NCBI GenBank assembly: GCA_004297665.1
Contig: SCUP01000114.1
Coordinates: 1 to 14,488 of the forward strand
Origin: Nitrosarchaeum sp.
Lineage (GTDB): Archaea; Thermoproteota; Nitrososphaeria; Nitrososphaerales; Nitrosopumilaceae
Length of the DNA stretch: 14,488 nt
Direction of reading: 5' to 3'
Of the stretch, positions 11,561 to 14,488 are shown piece by piece; position 1 is the first letter of the stretch, and each line of letters starts with the position of its first letter. A model generated the notes under the pieces. That model had not been told where the DNA came from, made no database searches, and worked only from the letters and a program-made list of their open reading frames with translations. Made by a program: the position numbers and the translations under genes.

Positions 11561-12601
11561 ATGCCCTCTCAATTTTATTACTTGAGCATTTTAGAGAAAA
11601 ATCTCAGATACAAAAAATATGTAATTGATAAAAAACTATGTTATTTTAAACCACATGCTACAAAAATTGAAAAAAGTTTTTCTGAGGAAGTGATTTTTGG
11701 ACTGGGTTTAAAAAAAAAGATGATTCAACCCAAGTTCTTTTACGATATACGAGGTTCTGACTTGTTTGATAAAATATGTGCACTTTCTGAATATTATCTT
11801 GCTAGAACCGAAATTGAGATTTTGAATAACATTAGAGAAGAATTAACAATGATTCTTGATTCGGAATACAGGCTTGTTGAATTAGGAAGTGGTTCAGCTA
11901 CAAAAACTAGGATCATATTGGATGTGTTAGATAAAATCCAATCCAAAATAGAATATTTTCCAATCGACATATCTGATATACTAGCTGAAAGTTCAGAAAT
12001 ACTACTTGATTCCTATTCCAATCTACATATCACAGGAATAATTGACACGTACGAAGACGGATTACAATTTATTGAAGAATATGATGATAAAAAAAATCTA
12101 ATTCTTTTTTTAGGTTCAAGCTTGGGAAATTTTGCAGAAACTGATACAATGCATTTTCTTAAACAAATAAACAAAACAATGAAAAGATCGGATCTTTTTC
12201 TTATTGGATTGGATTTGGTTAAAGATAAAAAGATTCTTGATAAAGCATATGATGATTCACAAGGAATCACATCTCAGTTTAACTTGAATGTGTTACAAAG
12301 AATAAATGATGGTTTAGGCGGAAATTTTGATTTGAACAAATTTGAACATCGTGCATTTTACAACCAAGAACTGCAAAGGATAGAAATGTATCTTAAATCA
12401 AAATCAGAACAAATTGTACATATTTCTAAAACTAACACAGATGTTAAATTTAATAAAAATGAATTAATTCATACAGAATATTCTCACAAATACACAATTC
12501 CACAAATTAAACAAATGATGAATCAATGTAATTTTAAAATTAATAACATGTGGTTTGATTCAAATCAATACTATTGTGTATTGCTTGCATCAAAATTCTA
12601 G
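11561..12601 (+). CDS. egtD: L-histidine N-alpha-methyltransferase EgtD
   Basis: The product trimethylates the alpha-amino group of histidine with SAM to give hercynine, the first step of ergothioneine synthesis. From ATG 11561 it has 346 residues; an in-frame TTG at 11540 would add seven. Diagnostic segments (numbered from ATG 11561): Pro-Lys-Phe-Phe-Tyr-Asp-Ile-Arg-Gly-Ser (57-66), Glu-Tyr-Tyr-Leu-Ala-Arg-Thr-Glu (77-84), the SAM loop Glu-Leu-Gly-Ser-Gly-Ser (108-113), Leu-Gly-Ser-Ser-Leu-Gly-Asn-Phe (184-191), Phe-Asn-Leu-Asn (240-243), and Thr-Glu-Tyr-Ser-His-Lys (305-310), in which the Glu-x-Ser pair corresponds to the imidazole-binding residues of the Mycobacterium enzyme. The N-terminal 30 residues are basic and longer than usual. 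The stop overlaps that of egtB on the other strand. I see no egtA, egtC or egtE nearby. Confidence 0.93.
   Translation: MPSQFYYLSILEKNLRYKKYVIDKKLCYFKPHATKIEKSFSEEVIFGLGLKKKMIQPKFFYDIRGSDLFDKICALSEYYLARTEIEILNNIREELTMILDSEYRLVELGSGSATKTRIILDVLDKIQSKIEYFPIDISDILAESSEILLDSYSNLHITGIIDTYEDGLQFIEEYDDKKNLILFLGSSLGNFAETDTMHFLKQINKTMKRSDLFLIGLDLVKDKKILDKAYDDSQGITSQFNLNVLQRINDGLGGNFDLNKFEHRAFYNQELQRIEMYLKSKSEQIVHISKTNTDVKFNKNELIHTEYSHKYTIPQIKQMMNQCNFKINNMWFDSNQYYCVLLASKF
12598..12601. other. Shared palindromic stop of egtD and egtB
   Basis: CTAG at 12598-12601 contains the TAG stop of egtD on the plus strand (12599-12601) and the TAG stop of egtB on the minus strand (12600-12598). The two genes overlap by four bases tail to tail, and no terminator can fit between them. 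Confidence 0.95.
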
Positions 12602-13902
12602 ACATCTGAAATGCATCTGAATCCTGAAAACAACCATCTTTCATCTAATCTGAAAAAGTTTCTATAACTTCCACGAATTGACATAGTTGGTGTTCCAAAT
12701 GATCCACCTCTTAGCACTTTTTGGTTGGTGAACCACTTGTCGTTGTATTCTTCAAACCCTGACTTGAATCCTGGATATCCTACAAATTCAGATGATGTCC
12801 ATTCCCATACATCTCCGATCATCTGATAACAGCCTAAATGGCTCTTGCCTTCTGGGTATGTGCCAATTTCTGTAGGTTTCCACATGTATGATTCTAGTAG
12901 ATTTGCATGTTTTTCAGTAGGTTCTTGATTTCCCCACGGGAATATTGTTTTTTCCTGTTTTTCCTCATTCCAACATGCGGTTTTCTCCCATTCTGCCTCT
13001 GTGGGCAATCTCTTATCTGCCCATTTGCAATATGCTGATGCTTCATAGAAGCTTACGTGATATACAGGTTCTCTTGGATTAATCTTTCTAAATCCTGTAA
13101 AATCTCTTATCATCCATTCTTCATCTTTTTTCTCCCAATACATTGGTGCATTCCAATTATTTTTTTGAACTTTTTCCCATCCATCTGATAACCAAAATTT
13201 GTAAGATTTGTATCCACCATCTTTGATAAATTCTAGATATTGTTCATTTGTTACCGGGAAAGCATCTATTTGAAAATCATTTAGATATACTATATGTTCC
13301 GGTAATTCTATATCATAACAAAATTCATTTTTATTATAACCCATTTTGTATAGACCTCCACTCACATTCACTGAATATGGTTTAATCTCAGAAGCAACGG
13401 ATGGAATATTTTTTATAACTGGGTTATACTGATCTGCCAACAATCGTTGTAGATCATATACTAGTAATTCTTGATGTTGACATTCATGATGAAATCCCAT
13501 CATGATCAACTTTTCAGAATCACTAGTAAGGGTGTTGTCTTGAATGAACTTTATCACTTTTTGATTAATCACATTGAAATATTGAAAAATCTGATCAACT
13601 GTAGGTCGAGAAACAATTCCTCGTTTTCCTTTGTCATGAGGAATTCCAAATTGTTGATAATACGAATTTAGGTATTCAGAAAATTCTTTTGAATAAAATT
13701 CATAATGCGAGTCGATTTTACTCATAATTGCTTCATATATCCAACTAACATGTCCTATGTGCCATTTCGGAGGACTCATAAAATAATCCGTTTGTACCAC
13801 ATAGTCATCTGTTTCCAAATTTTTTACTAGTTGTAAAGTTCTGTCTCTTGTCTTTTTAAAAATTTCAAGAATTGATTCTTTTGTAGATTCCTGCAAAGTC
13901 AT
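12598..13902 (-). CDS. egtB: Hercynine sulfoxide synthase EgtB (iron-dependent)
   Basis: The product joins hercynine to a thiol (cysteine or gamma-glutamylcysteine) with O2, forming the C-S bond of ergothioneine. It has 434 residues, the family length. The N-terminal DinB-like domain (about 10-165) carries the iron triad: His51 in Gly-His-Val, and His139 and His143 in the His-x3-His-x-Glu motif (139-145). Arg-Gly-Ile-Val-Ser-Arg-Pro-Thr at 94-101 is the usual connector. The C-terminal formylglycine-enzyme-like domain (about 185-434) has Pro-Val-Thr-Asn-Glu-Gln-Tyr, Lys-Arg-Leu-Pro-Thr-Glu-Ala-Glu-Trp-Glu, Gly-Asp-Val-Trp-Glu-Trp-Thr, Arg-Gly-Gly-Ser-Phe and a final Ser-Gly-Phe-Arg-Cys. The methyltransferase domain of OvoA is absent, which argues against ovothiol synthesis. 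The absence of nearby egtA/egtC hints at direct use of cysteine, but those genes may lie elsewhere. ATG 13902 is 24 nt from a TATA centre. Confidence 0.94.
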   Translation of the reverse strand: MTLQESTKESILEIFKKTRDRTLQLVKNLETDDYVVQTDYFMSPPKWHIGHVSWIYEAIMSKIDSHYEFYSKEFSEYLNSYYQQFGIPHDKGKRGIVSRPTVDQIFQYFNVINQKVIKFIQDNTLTSDSEKLIMMGFHHECQHQELLVYDLQRLLADQYNPVIKNIPSVASEIKPYSVNVSGGLYKMGYNKNEFCYDIELPEHIVYLNDFQIDAFPVTNEQYLEFIKDGGYKSYKFWLSDGWEKVQKNNWNAPMYWEKKDEEWMIRDFTGFRKINPREPVYHVSFYEASAYCKWADKRLPTEAEWEKTACWNEEKQEKTIFPWGNQEPTEKHANLLESYMWKPTEIGTYPEGKSHLGCYQMIGDVWEWTSSEFVGYPGFKSGFEEYNDKWFTNQKVLRGGSFGTPTMSIRGSYRNFFRLDERWLFSGFRCISDV

Positions 13903-13921
13903 TTTTATTGTGTTCTCTCAT

Positions 13922-13931
13922 CATATAAAAA
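13922..13931 (-). promoter_or_regulatory. TATA box of egtB
   Basis: On the minus strand TTTTTATATG is centred near 13926, 24 nt before ATG 13902, giving a leaderless mRNA. There is no GGG box upstream, unlike the redox-gene promoters. Confidence 0.6.
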
Positions 13932-14014
13932 AGAAATTTGAAGAGATTGTGTAGTCAACAAATTATTTCTTGAATTATTTGATTCTATTTTATCCAAAAG
14001 AGTAGTTGTAAATG

Positions 14015-14488
14015 TCATACAATTACACCTTTACTAGGAGAGTCTATCTCAGGTGGTATGCCTATATCTGCTATTTTGAATTTTATTTTTGAGTTTAGAA
14101 TACCTTTTTTTGGTTTATGAAGAGCAATTACAAAATCAGAATTTACAGAGATATTTGCAGAAATGCCAGTATCTGCATTAACTCCAGATGGCACGTCATT
14201 TGATAGTATGTATGCTTTTGATTTATTCATTTGAGATATAATGGAGTAAACTGGATCGTGGATTTCAGAATGAACTCCGGTTCCAAATATTCCATCTATG
14301 ATTATATCTGAATTTTTTATTATTGAAGATATTCTCCTAGAATTATGTTTATTTACATAAATGACAGTAATAAATTTATTTTTACGAGTTAGAAAAAGAT
14401 GAAATTTTGAAGGATCAGACATGAATTTTTTTGATTTTAATAAAATCATTGTGACCTTTGCCCCAAAACAGGTAAGATGACGAGTTGC
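14015..14488 (-). CDS. nnrE: NAD(P)H-hydrate epimerase (YjeF N-terminal domain), 5'-truncated by the window
   Basis: The product repairs damaged NADHX/NADPHX by interconverting the R and S epimers. The frame continues without a break past the internal ATG at 14449 to the window edge, where Ala-Arg/Thr-Arg-His-Leu…Gly-Ala-Lys-Val-Thr matches the early part of the domain, so the real start lies outside. Visible family marks are Asp-Gly-Ile-Phe-Gly-Thr-Gly (catalytic-Asp loop), Asn-Asp-Val-Pro-Ser-Gly-Val-Asn-Ala-Asp-Thr-Gly, and Lys-Pro-Lys-Lys-Gly followed by Ala-Asp-Ile-Gly-Ile-Pro-Pro-Glu at the end. The second Asn of Gly-Val-Asn replaces the usual Asp. The protein stops at 14015 right after the epimerase domain, so it is a stand-alone epimerase without the fused NnrD dehydratase seen in many bacteria. 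Confidence 0.9.
   Translation of the reverse strand, partial: ATRHLTCFGAKVTMILLKSKKFMSDPSKFHLFLTRKNKFITVIYVNKHNSRRISSIIKNSDIIIDGIFGTGVHSEIHDPVYSIISQMNKSKAYILSNDVPSGVNADTGISANISVNSDFVIALHKPKKGILNSKIKFKIADIGIPPEIDSPSKGVIV

Noticed and set aside
12598..13902. Possible OvoA (ovothiol synthase) instead of EgtB
   Set aside because: OvoA carries an additional C-terminal methyltransferase domain. This protein ends after the formylglycine-enzyme-like domain, and a separate EgtD lies next to it.

Overview
The window reads as the chromosome of a marine-type ammonia-oxidising archaeon (Nitrososphaerota/Thaumarchaeota, Nitrosopumilus- or Nitrosarchaeum-like). The DNA is strongly AT-rich. Promoters are archaeal: a TATA box about 25 nt before the start codon, usually with no leader and no Shine-Dalgarno. 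The gene content fits too: a blue-copper domain, many small membrane proteins, a 3HP/4HB-type alcohol/aldehyde dehydrogenase pair and archaeal regulators. This placement is inferred from gene content and promoter style, not from a marker gene.

Layout. 1-68: last 21 codons of a cupredoxin. 108-2229 (+): a promoter, a 56-codon ORF, a frameshifted NADPH-dependent FMN reductase, then a helical phasin-like protein and an alpha/beta hydrolase from a second promoter. 2399-3576: a minus-strand roadblock-like gene plus zinc-ribbon gene, divergent from a second helical protein, with a repeated dyad between the two TATA boxes. 3623-4153 (-): a ribbon-helix-helix regulator whose N-terminal domain has no ATG/GTG/TTG start. 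4397-5536 (-): malic enzyme. 5607-6857 (-): DUF427 protein with a two-helix CxxC protein, and a methionine-rich membrane protein. 7027-10181: aldehyde dehydrogenase (-) with a membrane-anchored protein, divergent from a 36-codon ORF and a zinc alcohol dehydrogenase (+). 10419-11386 (+): DoxX and a four-helix CxxC protein. 11561-13902: EgtD (+) and EgtB (-), convergent, which are the core of ergothioneine synthesis. 14015-end (-): NAD(P)H-hydrate epimerase, cut by the window edge.

The strongest signal beyond the genes is a recurring promoter module. Six good copies and two weaker ones have the form AATT(T)GG(G)AAT, then a TATA of the form CTTWAATA starting 9-10 nt after the first G, then the start codon 24-26 nt after the TATA centre. 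It precedes the FMN reductase region, the phasin-like/hydrolase pair, the DUF427 operon, the Met-rich membrane protein, both divergent dehydrogenases, and more weakly DoxX and malic enzyme. The geometry predicts leaderless mRNAs, corrects one start codon, and reveals two short ORFs that begin exactly at predicted transcript starts and overlap the next gene.

No tRNA, rRNA, CRISPR array, insertion sequence or phage gene was seen. Most of the window is ordinary housekeeping and redox metabolism. I did not find a clear multi-gene novel system such as a defence island.
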